This document shows positions 1 through 8,520 of a DNA stretch of 53,709 nucleotides, in pieces. Positions within the stretch are counted from its first letter, which is position 1; each line of letters opens with the position of its first letter. The stretch is taken from positions 1 to 53,709 of the forward strand of contig DASXFZ010000041.1 of assembly GCA_036489315.1 (NCBI GenBank). Direction: 5' to 3'. The position numbers and the translations under genes were made by a program. The notes beneath the pieces were generated by a model. That model ran no database searches, was not told the origin of the DNA, and worked only from the letters and a program-made list of their open reading frames with translations. Source of the DNA: Candidatus Cybelea sp. GTDB lineage: Bacteria > Vulcanimicrobiota > Vulcanimicrobiia > Vulcanimicrobiales > Vulcanimicrobiaceae.

Positions 1-1312
1 CGACGGCGACCCGCGGATGCTCTGCCGGCGCGAAACAGACGAACCAGGAGTGCGAGCGACCGAGCGGATTCGTGGCCGTCCCGGTCTTCCCGGCGACGCT
101 CACGTGCGGGATCTGCGCCGGTGTGCCGGTCCCGCGCTCGACCACGGCGATCATCATCTTCGTTACCTTCGCGGCCGTGTCGCTCGATACCGGGTTTGCG
201 AGCGTCCCGGTGGCGGAGACGCTTGCGGGAACTCCGTCGCGAACGATCTGACGCACGACGTACGGACGCGGTTCGGCCCCGCCGTTTGCGATCGTCGCAC
301 CGATCAAGGCCATCTGCAACGGGGAGACGAGCAGCGCGCCCTGGCCGAAACCCATCTGCGCGAGCTCGCCGGGGACGATGGCCGCCTTGGGCGGCACCCG
401 GCTGGTTTCGGCGGGAAGCTGAAAATCGAGCGACGCGCCGATGCCCCAGCGATCGAGATAGGAATAGAACGTATCCGTGCCCATCTTCAGGGCAATCTGC
501 GCGAAGTCGACGTTGCTCGAGAGCGCGAAGGCGGTCGTCAAATCGCCGTAGCCCGTTGCTTCGCTTTCGTTGTCGTGCAGCGTAAAGTCACCGATCTGGA
601 GATACCCCGGATCGTCGAAATGTGAATCCATCGCGACCGTGTTGCTGTCCAGCGCCGCCGCCGCCGTGAAGATCTTGAAGGTCGAGCCGGGTGGATAGAG
701 ACCGTCGAGCGCGCGATCGAGCAGCGGAGAACCGGCGTCACCGCGCAGCGAAGGAAACTCCCCGTCGAAGTCGTTGGGATCGTAGCTCGGTACGCTCGCA
801 ATCGCAAGCAGCGCACCCGTCTGCGGGTCGATCACGACGCCTGCCGCGCGCGAATAGCGCGTCAGCGAAGCAAAGAGCTGTGCTTGAACGGCGGGAACGA
901 TCGTCGTAATCACGTCGGCGCCGCGGGGCGGTGCAGTCGATCCCCGCAAGGTTGCGGCAAGCTCTTGCAGCTGCGCGATCGCGTCCCCGCTGGCGTCGGG
1001 GGGCGAGAGCGCGCGATCGAAGGCTGCCTCGATGCCGGAGGCACCGTAGCGCGTCGAATCGTAGCCGACGAGTGCGGCCAGCGACGCGCCCAGCGGGTAT
1101 TCGCGGCGCCCGCCCGCGGTCTGCGCGAGGACCGTGCCGTCGCCGGCAAGGATTCGACCGCGGCCGGCGTCGAGCAGGGCATGACGCGGATTGTCGGCGC
1201 GCTGGGCGATTTTCGGCGCCGCGACCAACGCAATATAGATCTGGCGAATCGCTAAGACGATGAACAGGACGACGAAGAAGGCGGCCAAGTCGCGGATGGC
1301 GCGGTTGGTCAT
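1..1312 (-). CDS. Class B penicillin-binding protein (peptidoglycan transpeptidase), 3' end cut by window edge
   Basis: A peptidoglycan D,D-transpeptidase anchored in the inner membrane with its catalytic domain in the periplasm. The reading frame from ATG at 1312 runs off the window start, so about 437 residues are visible. There is one N-terminal membrane segment (about residues 9-29). All three penicillin-binding motifs are readable: S210-T-F-K213 with the acylated serine, S265-S-N267, and K409-T-G411. No glycosyltransferase domain precedes the transpeptidase, and the short N-terminal region resembles PbpA/FtsI-type class B enzymes. The start overlaps the stop of the upstream hypothetical gene by 4 bases (ATGA), so it is probably translationally coupled at the tail of the carB transcript. 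In many bacteria such genes sit beside a RodA/FtsW partner. That partner, if present, would lie beyond the window. The family call is secure; elongation versus division role is not decided. Confidence 0.93.
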   Translation of the reverse strand, partial: MTNRAIRDLAAFFVVLFIVLAIRQIYIALVAAPKIAQRADNPRHALLDAGRGRILAGDGTVLAQTAGGRREYPLGASLAALVGYDSTRYGASGIEAAFDRALSPPDASGDAIAQLQELAATLRGSTAPPRGADVITTIVPAVQAQLFASLTRYSRAAGVVIDPQTGALLAIASVPSYDPNDFDGEFPSLRGDAGSPLLDRALDGLYPPGSTFKIFTAAAALDSNTVAMDSHFDDPGYLQIGDFTLHDNESEATGYGDLTTAFALSSNVDFAQIALKMGTDTFYSYLDRWGIGASLDFQLPAETSRVPPKAAIVPGELAQMGFGQGALLVSPLQMALIGATIANGGAEPRPYVVRQIVRDGVPASVSATGTLANPVSSDTAAKVTKMMIAVVERGTGTPAQIPHVSVAGKTGTATNPLGRSHSWFVCFAPAEHPRVAV

Positions 1313-2157
1313 GCCTCGCGCAGCAGGGAGAAGCCGGCATCGGTTTTGACCGCCATGTGTGCTCGCGACGGCTGCGTCGCGACAAACGCGTTCACCAGCG
1401 CGTGCGCGACGCTCGGCGGAACCTTGCCCATCGAAAGCACCTCCTCGACGCCGAGTTCGTCGAGCAGCGGCGTCGCGACGTACGCGCAGTCGGGAATCGT
1501 CTCGAAGTGGCGCTCTTCGTACTGACCCTCATGCCACGGCCCGCGCTTACCGAACGCGGACGCGTGATGATCCCAGGCGCAGAGCTGCTTTTCTTTCCAA
1601 AGGAACTCGTTGCGCACGCAGAGCCGGCGGCACGCCGCGCAGGCAACGAGATCGCTCGGCGGCTGCGCGAGCCCATCGGCGACCGCCTCGGGGAGGTCTT
1701 CGAGGTTCAGAACGCTGCGCTCGTCGACTACCTGCGGGAAGGGAGTCTCCCAGTGCGTACGAGCCAATATCTCGACATCTCGAACCGAAGCGATGAACGC
1801 CCCCTCGTCTTCGGGCGGAAAGGTGCGATCGATCCAATCGAAGAGGCCCGAGAGGGGGATCCCCACATCTTGCAGCGCGCTGCCGACCGCGACGCCGCGC
1901 GGCGTCCAGGCGAGCGGCACGAGCCGAATCGTGATGATTTCTCCGCCGCGATCGCCTTTTTTCGTGGGTCGAAAGCTGCTCGTCGCGGCCATCGTGCTGG
2001 CGTTGCCGCCGAGAATGAAGACCCGCTCGTCCGGCGCGCCGTCTACGTCCGGATCGTCGTCAAGGCGCTGCGGTACTCTTGAAGGCTGCGCGGAGGGCCG
2101 GCCCGGCTTGCGAGCGCCTCCGCCAGCGCCCGCGCCGTATCTAAACTCGTCAAACAC
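1309..2157 (-). CDS. Hypothetical protein with a Cys/His cluster
   Basis: I do not recognise this 282-residue protein. The N-terminal 40 or so residues are Gly/Arg/Pro-rich and probably disordered. The rest looks folded, with hydrophobic strands near residues 75-100. A cluster at C173-x2-C176-x3-C180 followed by C193 and H197-H198 could bind zinc or another metal. The frame opens with GTG at 2157, which overlaps the 3' end of carB by 115 bases. The next in-frame ATG is at 1992, 50 bases after the carB stop, so the true start may be there or between. Its stop overlaps the start of the penicillin-binding protein by 4 bases. It may be an accessory to that envelope gene or simply a rider on the carB operon. 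The coding call is supported by its tight packing between two clear genes. No function is assigned. Confidence 0.65.
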   Translation of the reverse strand: MFDEFRYGAGAGGGARKPGRPSAQPSRVPQRLDDDPDVDGAPDERVFILGGNASTMAATSSFRPTKKGDRGGEIITIRLVPLAWTPRGVAVGSALQDVGIPLSGLFDWIDRTFPPEDEGAFIASVRDVEILARTHWETPFPQVVDERSVLNLEDLPEAVADGLAQPPSDLVACAACRRLCVRNEFLWKEKQLCAWDHHASAFGKRGPWHEGQYEERHFETIPDCAYVATPLLDELGVEEVLSMGKVPPSVAHALVNAFVATQPSRAHMAVKTDAGFSLLREA

Positions 2158-5100
2158 GCAATGCTCGCTTCGACCGCGGCCCTGCGAATCTTGTAGTCGT
2201 CGGTGATTTCTCTGGCACCCTTCGCGTCGTTGATCACCAAATCGACCGCGCGCGAGGCGATGATGTCGACCACGTGCGGCGACCCGTCGGCGATCTTGTT
2301 GACGCGCTCGCTCTCGATGCCGGCCGCTGCGAGCAGCGCGTGGGTACCGGGCGTGGCGACGAGGCGATGCCCTAGCTCGGCGTAGGCGCGCAGTACGGCC
2401 ACCGATTCTTCCTTGCTCTCGTCGGCGATCGAGGCGAGGACGCGCGCACCGCTTCCCGGCAAGCGGATGCCGGCCGCGAGAAAACCCTTGCGCAGCGCGC
2501 CGCCGAAGCTTTCGTCGATCCCCAAGACCTCGCCGGTCGACTTCATCTCCGGCCCCAAGATTGTCTCGACGCCGCGCATCTTCGAAAACGAGAAGACCGG
2601 CACTTTCACGACGACATACGGAACGTGCGGCTGCAGGCCGACGCCGTACTCCATATCCCGCAGCCGCTCGCCCAGCGCGATTCGCGTCGCAGCGGCCACC
2701 AGATTGATGCCGGTCGCCTTCTGGATGATCGGAACCGTGCGGCTCGCGCGCGGATTCGCCTCGATGATGTAGAGCCCGCCGTCGTGTACGACGAACTGAA
2801 TGTTGATCAGCCCGCGAATGCCGAGCTCTTGCGCGATCGCGTGCGTCACCTCCGCGATGCGGCGCTCCATCGCGGGCGTGGTTACTTGAACGGGATAGAC
2901 GCTGATCGAGTCGCCCGAATGGACGCCGGCGCGTTCGATGTGCTCGAAGACTCCGGGAATCAGCGCATCCTCGCCGTCGAAGACGGCGTCGACCTCGACC
3001 TCGAGGCCGCGCAGGTACTTATCGACCAGCAGCGGTGCCTCGGGCAAGATCGGCGGCGCCGATTCCGCGTAGGCCGCCAACTGCGCTTCGTTGTACACGA
3101 TCTCCATCGCGCGGCCGCCCAGCACGAACGAGGGGCGCACCAGGACGGGGAAGCCCAACTCGCGTGCAATCACGCGAGCCTCACGGAAGCTGCGCGCGGC
3201 CTTTCCCTGTGGGCGGGCGACGTCCAAACGCGAAAGCGCCGCGTCGAACTGTTCCCGGTTCTCCGCCATATCCAGCGACTTGCGATCGCTTCCGACGATC
3301 GTGACGCCGCGCCGGGTCAGCTCCCCGGCGAGGTTGATCGCCGTCTGTCCGCCAAACGCGAGCATGACTCCGCAGGCAGCGGTCGCGCGATACGCCGCCT
3401 CGACCTCATCGGCGCCGGGCGGCTCGAAGACCAGCGTGTCGGAGATGTCGAAGTCCGTCGACACCGTCTCCGGGTTGTTGTTGACGACGACCGGCGAGCG
3501 GCCCGCAGCCCGCAGCGCCCAAGCCGCGTGCACGCAGCTGTAGTCGAACTCGATGCCTTGCCCGATACGAATCGGCCCGCTTCCCACGACGACGACCGCC
3601 TGCGCCGGCGTGGGGCGCATCTCATCCTGCTCGCCGCGCGAGAGATAGTAGTAGGGCGACTTCGCCGGGAACTCGGCGGCGGCCGTGTCGACCATGCGAA
3701 ACGCGCTCCCCTCACCGCTCGGGGATCCGAAGCTCGCGGTCGAGTATCCCGCCGCGAGCAGCGTTGCCGCGTCGCCGTTGCCCCCGCGCGCGCGTCGTTC
3801 GAGCTCGACGAGCTCCGCGAGCTCGTGCAGCCAGAATCGATCGATCGCCGAGAGTTCCACGATCCGCTCGATCGTCGCACCGCGTTCCGCACTGCGCGCG
3901 AGCAGTTCGCAGACGGCGAAGAGGCGCTCGTGGGTCGGCCGCGCGATGACCGCTTCGAGCTCGCCGTCGCTCCACTCGCGCAGCGGTCCGGTCAGCGTCT
4001 CACGGTTGAGATCGAGGCCGCGCACCGCTTTGAGCAGCGCCGCGCGAAAGGTCCGCCCGATCCCCATCGCCTCACCCGTCGACTTCATCTGCGTTCCAAT
4101 CAGCGTGTCCGCGATCGGGAACTTGTCGAACGGCCAGCGCGGAATCTTGACGACGACGTAATCGAGCGTCGGTTCGTAGGCGGCCTTCGTTACGCCGGTG
4201 ACCGGATTCTCGATTTGATCGAGGCGTTGCCCGAGCGCGATGCGCGTCGAGATCTTGGCGATCGGATAGCCCGTCGCTTTGGACGCGAGCGCCGAGCTAC
4301 GCGAAACGCGCGGGTTTACTTCGATGATCGCGTACTCGCTGCTAGTGGGGTGGAGCGCAAACTGGATGTTGCAGCCGCCCTGCACGTCGAGGGCGCGGAT
4401 GACGTTGATGCTGGCGGTGCGCAGCATTTGGTACTCGAGGTCCGAGAGCGTCTGCGAGGGAGCGACGACGATCGAATCTCCGGTGTGGACCCCGACGGGA
4501 TCGATGTTCTCCATGTTGCAGACGACGATGCAGTTGTCGGCCGCGTCGCGCAACACTTCGTACTCGATCTCTTTCCAGCCCAGCAGCGACGTTTCGAGCA
4601 GGACCTGATGGATCAAGCTCGCCGAGAGCCCCGCGTCCAGCGTCGTGCGCAGCTCGGCCTCGTTCGAAACGATGCCGCCGCCCGTGCCCGCCAGCGTGTA
4701 GGCGGGACGCACGACCAGCGGATAGCCGGCGATCTCCGCAAAGCCGACGCCCGCTTCGATATCGGTGACGATCGCGCTCTCGGCGACGGGCTCGCCGATC
4801 TCTTGCATCTTGAGCTTGAAGCGCTCGCGATCTTCGGCGAGGCGGATCGTATCGATCGGCGTTCCGAGCAGCTCGATGCCGTAGCGCTGCAGGATGCCGG
4901 CTTCGTCGAGCTCGACGGCAAGGTTGAGGCCGGTCTGGCCGCCGAGCGTCGGGAGCAGCGCGTCGGGCCGCTCGCGCGCGACGATCTCTTCGACCGAGGC
5001 CGTCGTCAACGGCTCTAAGTAGACCGCATCCGCGATCTCGGGATCGGTCATGATCGTGGCGGGGTTCGAGTTGACGAGGACGACTCGATGGCCTTCCTCA

Positions 5101-5201
5101 CGCAGCGCGCGGCACGCTTGAACGCCGGCGTAGTCGAATTCGGCGGCCTGCCCGATGACGATCGGTCCCGAGCCGATGACCATGACGTTCCGCCGCGACA
5201 C
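2043..5201 (-). CDS. carB: Carbamoyl-phosphate synthase large subunit
   Basis: CarB makes carbamoyl phosphate from bicarbonate, ATP and ammonia channelled from CarA, feeding pyrimidine and arginine synthesis in the cytoplasm. The protein shows the internally duplicated ATP-grasp plan: an N-terminal half opening with VIGSGPIVIGQAAEFDY and a second half with VVVGSGPIRIGQGIEFDYS, followed by the C-terminal MGS-like allosteric domain. The open frame extends to 5480, but that extension lies over pdxH and has no homology. GTG at 5201 preceded by AGAGG at 6-nt spacing gives 1052 residues, close to the usual 1030-1075. It lies 44 bases after pdxH in a leftward chain that begins upstream with valS-pyrR-pyrB-pyrC-carA. 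Its partner carA is about 4 kb upstream, separated by the MoxR module and pdxH. In many bacteria carA and carB are adjacent. Confidence 0.97.
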   Translation of the reverse strand: MSRRNVMVIGSGPIVIGQAAEFDYAGVQACRALREEGHRVVLVNSNPATIMTDPEIADAVYLEPLTTASVEEIVARERPDALLPTLGGQTGLNLAVELDEAGILQRYGIELLGTPIDTIRLAEDRERFKLKMQEIGEPVAESAIVTDIEAGVGFAEIAGYPLVVRPAYTLAGTGGGIVSNEAELRTTLDAGLSASLIHQVLLETSLLGWKEIEYEVLRDAADNCIVVCNMENIDPVGVHTGDSIVVAPSQTLSDLEYQMLRTASINVIRALDVQGGCNIQFALHPTSSEYAIIEVNPRVSRSSALASKATGYPIAKISTRIALGQRLDQIENPVTGVTKAAYEPTLDYVVVKIPRWPFDKFPIADTLIGTQMKSTGEAMGIGRTFRAALLKAVRGLDLNRETLTGPLREWSDGELEAVIARPTHERLFAVCELLARSAERGATIERIVELSAIDRFWLHELAELVELERRARGGNGDAATLLAAGYSTASFGSPSGEGSAFRMVDTAAAEFPAKSPYYYLSRGEQDEMRPTPAQAVVVVGSGPIRIGQGIEFDYSCVHAAWALRAAGRSPVVVNNNPETVSTDFDISDTLVFEPPGADEVEAAYRATAACGVMLAFGGQTAINLAGELTRRGVTIVGSDRKSLDMAENREQFDAALSRLDVARPQGKAARSFREARVIARELGFPVLVRPSFVLGGRAMEIVYNEAQLAAYAESAPPILPEAPLLVDKYLRGLEVEVDAVFDGEDALIPGVFEHIERAGVHSGDSISVYPVQVTTPAMERRIAEVTHAIAQELGIRGLINIQFVVHDGGLYIIEANPRASRTVPIIQKATGINLVAAATRIALGERLRDMEYGVGLQPHVPYVVVKVPVFSFSKMRGVETILGPEMKSTGEVLGIDESFGGALRKGFLAAGIRLPGSGARVLASIADESKEESVAVLRAYAELGHRLVATPGTHALLAAAGIESERVNKIADGSPHVVDIIASRAVDLVINDAKGAREITDDYKIRRAAVEASIACLTSLDTARALAEALASRAGPPRSLQEYRSALTTIRT

Positions 5202-5245
5202 TTCGGGCCTCTGTGTTTGGGGAGCGGTGCTGCGGTCCCTATCGG

Positions 5246-5821
5246 CTACGGCTGCAGGAGGCGCCTGCGCCAATCGCCGCCGCGGCGTTCGTAGGCCGTG
5301 CGCTCGTGCATCCGATTGGGGCGGCCCTGCCAAAACTCGAAGTAGTCCGGTACGAGCAAATAACCGCCCCAGGAGTGCGGACGCGGGACTTCTTCCCCTT
5401 CGAAGCGCTGCTCGAAGTGCTCGTAGCGCTCGGATAGCAGCGCGTGCGACTCGATCTCGGCGCTCTGTTCGGAGGCCCACGCAGCAAGCTGGTGCCCGCG
5501 CGGGCGCGCCGCGAAATACTCGTCCGACTCGCTCTCGGCGAGCTGCTTCACCTCACCCTCGACACGAGCTTGGCGCTCGATCCACGGCCAGTAGAACGTT
5601 ACGGCCGCAAAAGGATTTGCCGCGAGATCCTCCGCCTTGCGGCTTCCGTACGAGGTGTAGAAGCGCAGGCCGCGATCGTCGAGTCCGCGCAGCAGGACCA
5701 TGCGGGCGGACGGGCGCGCCCGAGCGTCGGCGGTTGCCAAGCACATTGCGATTGCCTCCAAGCGGCTGCCGCCGCCGGCATCGGCGATCCATCCGTTCAA
5801 GAGTTCGATCGGCGAGTTCAC
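5246..5821 (-). CDS. pdxH: Pyridoxamine/pyridoxine 5'-phosphate oxidase
   Basis: An FMN-dependent oxidase that converts pyridoxine or pyridoxamine 5'-phosphate to pyridoxal 5'-phosphate in the cytoplasm. The protein has 191 residues. Recognisable family segments are SARMVLLRGLDDRGLRFYT and SRKAEDLAANPFA (FMN and phosphate binding), an RPRGHQLAAWAS segment, and the C-terminal WGGYLLVP...FWQGRPNRMHER region ending in WRRRLLQP. It is slightly shorter than E. coli PdxH (218) because the N-terminal arm is reduced. It starts with GTG at 5821 in a GTGA overlap with the stop of the von Willebrand gene, so translation is probably coupled. Finding pdxH between an AAA/VWA module and carB has no obvious metabolic logic and looks like operon growth rather than function. 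Confidence 0.94.
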   Translation of the reverse strand: MNSPIELLNGWIADAGGGSRLEAIAMCLATADARARPSARMVLLRGLDDRGLRFYTSYGSRKAEDLAANPFAAVTFYWPWIERQARVEGEVKQLAESESDEYFAARPRGHQLAAWASEQSAEIESHALLSERYEHFEQRFEGEEVPRPHSWGGYLLVPDYFEFWQGRPNRMHERTAYERRGGDWRRRLLQP

Positions 5822-6738
5822 GGATACCGGCCCAAGCCGAATCCCAGCAGAAACGCGACGAGCATGCCGAGCGCGCCCGCAACGGCAAACGGCACGGATG
5901 CATCGACGTGCTGTTTCTGCAGCGAGGTGATGCGGCCCAGGCGCGCGAGCGCGTCGCGCAGCTGCGCGGCATTCTCGACGCGCGCGTACGCGCCGCCGCT
6001 GGCACCTGCGTAGCTGCGCAGCGCTTCCTCATCGATCGTGGCTTCTTGGTTCGTCCCGGGGATGAGTCCGCCGTTGGGCGTCCCGATGCCGACGGTATAT
6101 ATCGGAATGTGATGTGCGCCGAGGTATTGCGCCACTTCCGCGGGATCGGTTCCGCTGTTGTTGACGCCGTCGGTGATCAAGATAACGACCCGGTGCCCGC
6201 GCGGCGGGAGCTGGCGCGCCGCCATCGCGAGCGCGTCGCCGATCGCCGTCGCGCCGTTGGGCGCGGGAATCTCATCGAGCCCGGCGATCACCGCCTGATG
6301 GTCGGCGCTGAGCGGAACGACGACGCCCGCCGCACCCGCAAAAGCAATCACGCCGATCTTCGTGCCCGGTGGGCTCTCGCCGATGAAGGCTCGGGCCGCT
6401 GCCTTCGACGCCGCGGCGCGTGTCGGAAAGACATCGGTCGACGACATCGAGCCCGACGTATCGATACAGATGAAGACGCTCCCGTCGCGCGCCGGAAGGT
6501 AGAGCGAGAGGTGCGGACCGCTTGCCCCGAGCACGACGGCGCCCAGCGCCACGATCCAAAGAGCCTGTAGGGCGCGCGGGATCCACGCTCGCGGCTTCGC
6601 GGCTTGCGCGAAGAAGGTGACGCTGCTGTAAGCAAGGTCTTGCGAGGTCGCGCGCCGCTGCAGCAGCGCGTAGAGAAAGCCGAACGCGATCAACGCGACG
6701 ATCCCCACCACCAGACGAATCGGATGATCGAAGCTCAC
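5818..6738 (-). CDS. BatA-like membrane protein with von Willebrand factor A domain
   Basis: A membrane-bound VWA protein of the kind encoded beside MoxR ATPases and DUF58 proteins. From GTG at 6738 it has 306 residues. There are two N-terminal membrane segments (about residues 8-26 and 55-73), then a VWA domain whose metal-ion-dependent adhesion site reads D93-T-S95-G-S97, and a third hydrophobic segment at the extreme C terminus. This is the Aerotolerance/BatA architecture, with the domain held between membrane anchors. A much longer open frame continues upstream, but it lies over the DUF58 gene in another frame. The chosen start overlaps the DUF58 stop as GTGA, matching the pattern of neighbouring genes. 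The family is linked to envelope stress and to MoxR-dependent assembly of secreted or membrane complexes. The partner here is unknown. Confidence 0.88.
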   Translation of the reverse strand: MSFDHPIRLVVGIVALIAFGFLYALLQRRATSQDLAYSSVTFFAQAAKPRAWIPRALQALWIVALGAVVLGASGPHLSLYLPARDGSVFICIDTSGSMSSTDVFPTRAAASKAAARAFIGESPPGTKIGVIAFAGAAGVVVPLSADHQAVIAGLDEIPAPNGATAIGDALAMAARQLPPRGHRVVILITDGVNNSGTDPAEVAQYLGAHHIPIYTVGIGTPNGGLIPGTNQEATIDEEALRSYAGASGGAYARVENAAQLRDALARLGRITSLQKQHVDASVPFAVAGALGMLVAFLLGFGLGRYP

Positions 6739-7541
6739 GAGCGTAAACCAAAGGCGGCTAAGAGCGAACCGCGCCCGCTCTCTTCGCGCAGCACGCCGGT
6801 TCGCCAGTTCGCGGTTTCGAAGCGGCGAAGCAGGGTTGCTTCGCGCGCGCGCACCGCCGCGTGATACGACGCGCGCTCGCGCTTTCCAATGTAGCCACGC
6901 AGTTCGCCGCCCTCGGCGCCGCGCAGACGAACGATCCCGGCCAGCGGCAGCTGCTCGTACCAAGGATCGCGCGCCAAGAGCGCAGTGCAATCGAAACGCG
7001 ACCCGAGATCGGCCAGCTCGCGATCGAACTGCTCGCCAAGGTCGTACCAATCGGAGATCGCTAAGAGCGCCGTGCCGCGCGGCAGAGCCGCGCGCGCAGT
7101 GCGCAGCGTGCGCCCCAAGTCGAACTCGTCCGCGGCGTCGCGGTGCGCGACGGCCCGTCGTGAGCCGCGCTGGAGCGCCGCCGGCGTGATATTCGCGCCG
7201 TCGACGCGAATGCAGCGATCGTCCGACATTGCGGCCCCGAACCAATCGTCCAGCGCCTCGCGTCCGGCCGCCAGCAGCGGGCGGCGCCGGCCGACGCACA
7301 TCGAGCCTGAGGTGTCGAGAATGACGGCGAGCGTGAGCGTGACGTCCTCGAGCACGACGCGCGACTGCAGCTCGCCCGAGCGCGCGGTGGAGGCCCAGTC
7401 GATGCGCCGCACGTCGTCTCCCGGCACGTACGATCGCAGCTCGACAAACTCGTAGCCGTCGCCGCGATAGATCGTCGGCGAGCCGGCGCCGAAGTGACGC
7501 GGCCGCCGGCGCGCGCGCAGAAGCGCCTCTCGGAGCGTCAT
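6735..7541 (-). CDS. DUF58 protein (MoxR-associated)
   Basis: A 268-residue protein with the DUF58 signature: a segment around GDGYEFVELRSYVPGDD followed by VRRIDWASTARSG near residues 27-55, then a VWA-like portion with LDTSGSM at about residues 75-81. Proteins of this family are encoded next to MoxR AAA ATPases and are thought to act with them as chaperone-like partners. The exact biochemical role is not established. It starts at ATG 7541, four bases after the MoxR stop, and its TGA overlaps the start of the BatA-like gene. No membrane segment is evident, so it is probably cytoplasmic or peripheral. The context BatD-like, MoxR, DUF58, VWA in one coupled string makes the family assignment firm. 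Confidence 0.9.
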   Translation of the reverse strand: MTLREALLRARRRPRHFGAGSPTIYRGDGYEFVELRSYVPGDDVRRIDWASTARSGELQSRVVLEDVTLTLAVILDTSGSMCVGRRRPLLAAGREALDDWFGAAMSDDRCIRVDGANITPAALQRGSRRAVAHRDAADEFDLGRTLRTARAALPRGTALLAISDWYDLGEQFDRELADLGSRFDCTALLARDPWYEQLPLAGIVRLRGAEGGELRGYIGKRERASYHAAVRAREATLLRRFETANWRTGVLREESGRGSLLAAFGLRS

Positions 7542-7545
7542 TCCC

Positions 7546-8520
7546 CTACGGTGCGGGAACCGCGGCGATCATGGCGGCGATCACCTCGTCGGCGGCGATG
7601 TTTTCGGTTGCGAGCCGGTAATTGAAGCCGATTCGATGGCGCAGCGTGGCCGCCGCCACCGCGCGCACGTCGTCGGGCAGCGCAAAGTCCCGGCCGTCGA
7701 GCAGCGCCCGTCCGCGCGCGAGGAAGGCCAGCGCCAGCGTCGCCCGCGGGCTCGCGCCGTAGTCGATCAGCTCCGAGGCGCGATGCGTCGCGCCTCCACT
7801 CGAACGTACGGACACCCCCTCCGCCTCGCGTGTAATCGCCACCAGGTCGACGATGTAGCGCTTGAGTTTCTCGTCGATGTGCACTTCGTGCGCTGCGGCG
7901 CGCCAGCTGCGAACGTCGTCGAGCGTCGCCACCGCGCGTACCGGCTGCGTATCGGCTAGCGCAAAGCGATCGAGGATCTCGCGTTCCTGATCGCGGGTCG
8001 GATATCCGACGTTGATCTTCATCAAAAAGCGGTCCATCTGGGCGATCGGCAGCGCGTAGGTCCCCTCGGAATCCAGCGGATTCATCGTCGCCATGACGAC
8101 GAACGGGTCGGGCAGCGCGTGCGACTGCGGTCCGATCGTTACTTGGCGCTCTTGCATCGCTTCCAGCAGCGCCGACTGCACCTTCGCCGGTGCGCGGTTG
8201 ATCTCGTCGGCGAGCACGACGTTGGCAAAGATCGGGCCGAGCACCGTTGCGAAGCTGCTCTCCCGCTGATCGAAGATCCGCGTGCCGACGATGTCGCTGG
8301 GGAGCAGATCGGGCGTGAACTGAACCCGTTTGAACTCGCCTTCGAGCGCGGCGGCCAGCGACCGGCAGGCCAGCGTTTTTGCCAGCCCCGGCGGGCCCTC
8401 GAGCAGCACGTGGCCGTTGCAGAGCAGTGCGAGGAGCAGGCCTTCGATGACCGCCTCTTGTCCGACGATCGTCTTCGCGAGCGCGGCGCGAAGATCGCCC
8501 GGTTCCCGTGCCGCGATCAT
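7546..8520 (-). CDS. MoxR family AAA+ ATPase
   Basis: A cytoplasmic AAA+ ATPase of the MoxR/RavA clade, believed to act as a chaperone that matures protein complexes together with VWA partners. The 324-residue protein (from ATG 8520) has Walker A GPPGLAKT at residues 42-49, a Walker B segment around VVLADEINRAP, sensor 1 ATMNP, an arginine-finger region and a C-terminal lid. The ATG at 8520 overlaps the TGA of the BatD-like gene (ATGA), which is why I prefer it to an upstream in-frame start. It is followed after 4 bases by the DUF58 gene. The module is embedded between carA and pdxH/carB, so it is probably transcribed with pyrimidine genes. Confidence 0.94.
   Translation of the reverse strand: MIAAREPGDLRAALAKTIVGQEAVIEGLLLALLCNGHVLLEGPPGLAKTLACRSLAAALEGEFKRVQFTPDLLPSDIVGTRIFDQRESSFATVLGPIFANVVLADEINRAPAKVQSALLEAMQERQVTIGPQSHALPDPFVVMATMNPLDSEGTYALPIAQMDRFLMKINVGYPTRDQEREILDRFALADTQPVRAVATLDDVRSWRAAAHEVHIDEKLKRYIVDLVAITREAEGVSVRSSGGATHRASELIDYGASPRATLALAFLARGRALLDGRDFALPDDVRAVAAATLRHRIGFNYRLATENIAADEVIAAMIAAVPAP

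Noticed and set aside
2625-5018. A nearly 800-codon open frame antisense to carB
   Set aside because: It lies exactly over carB, is Arg/Asp-rich with no recognisable domain, and is the expected mirror of a GC-rich gene with strong third-position bias.
5155-6570. A 471-codon rightward frame over pdxH and the VWA gene
   Set aside because: Very Arg-rich, antisense to two clear genes joined by a GTGA overlap.
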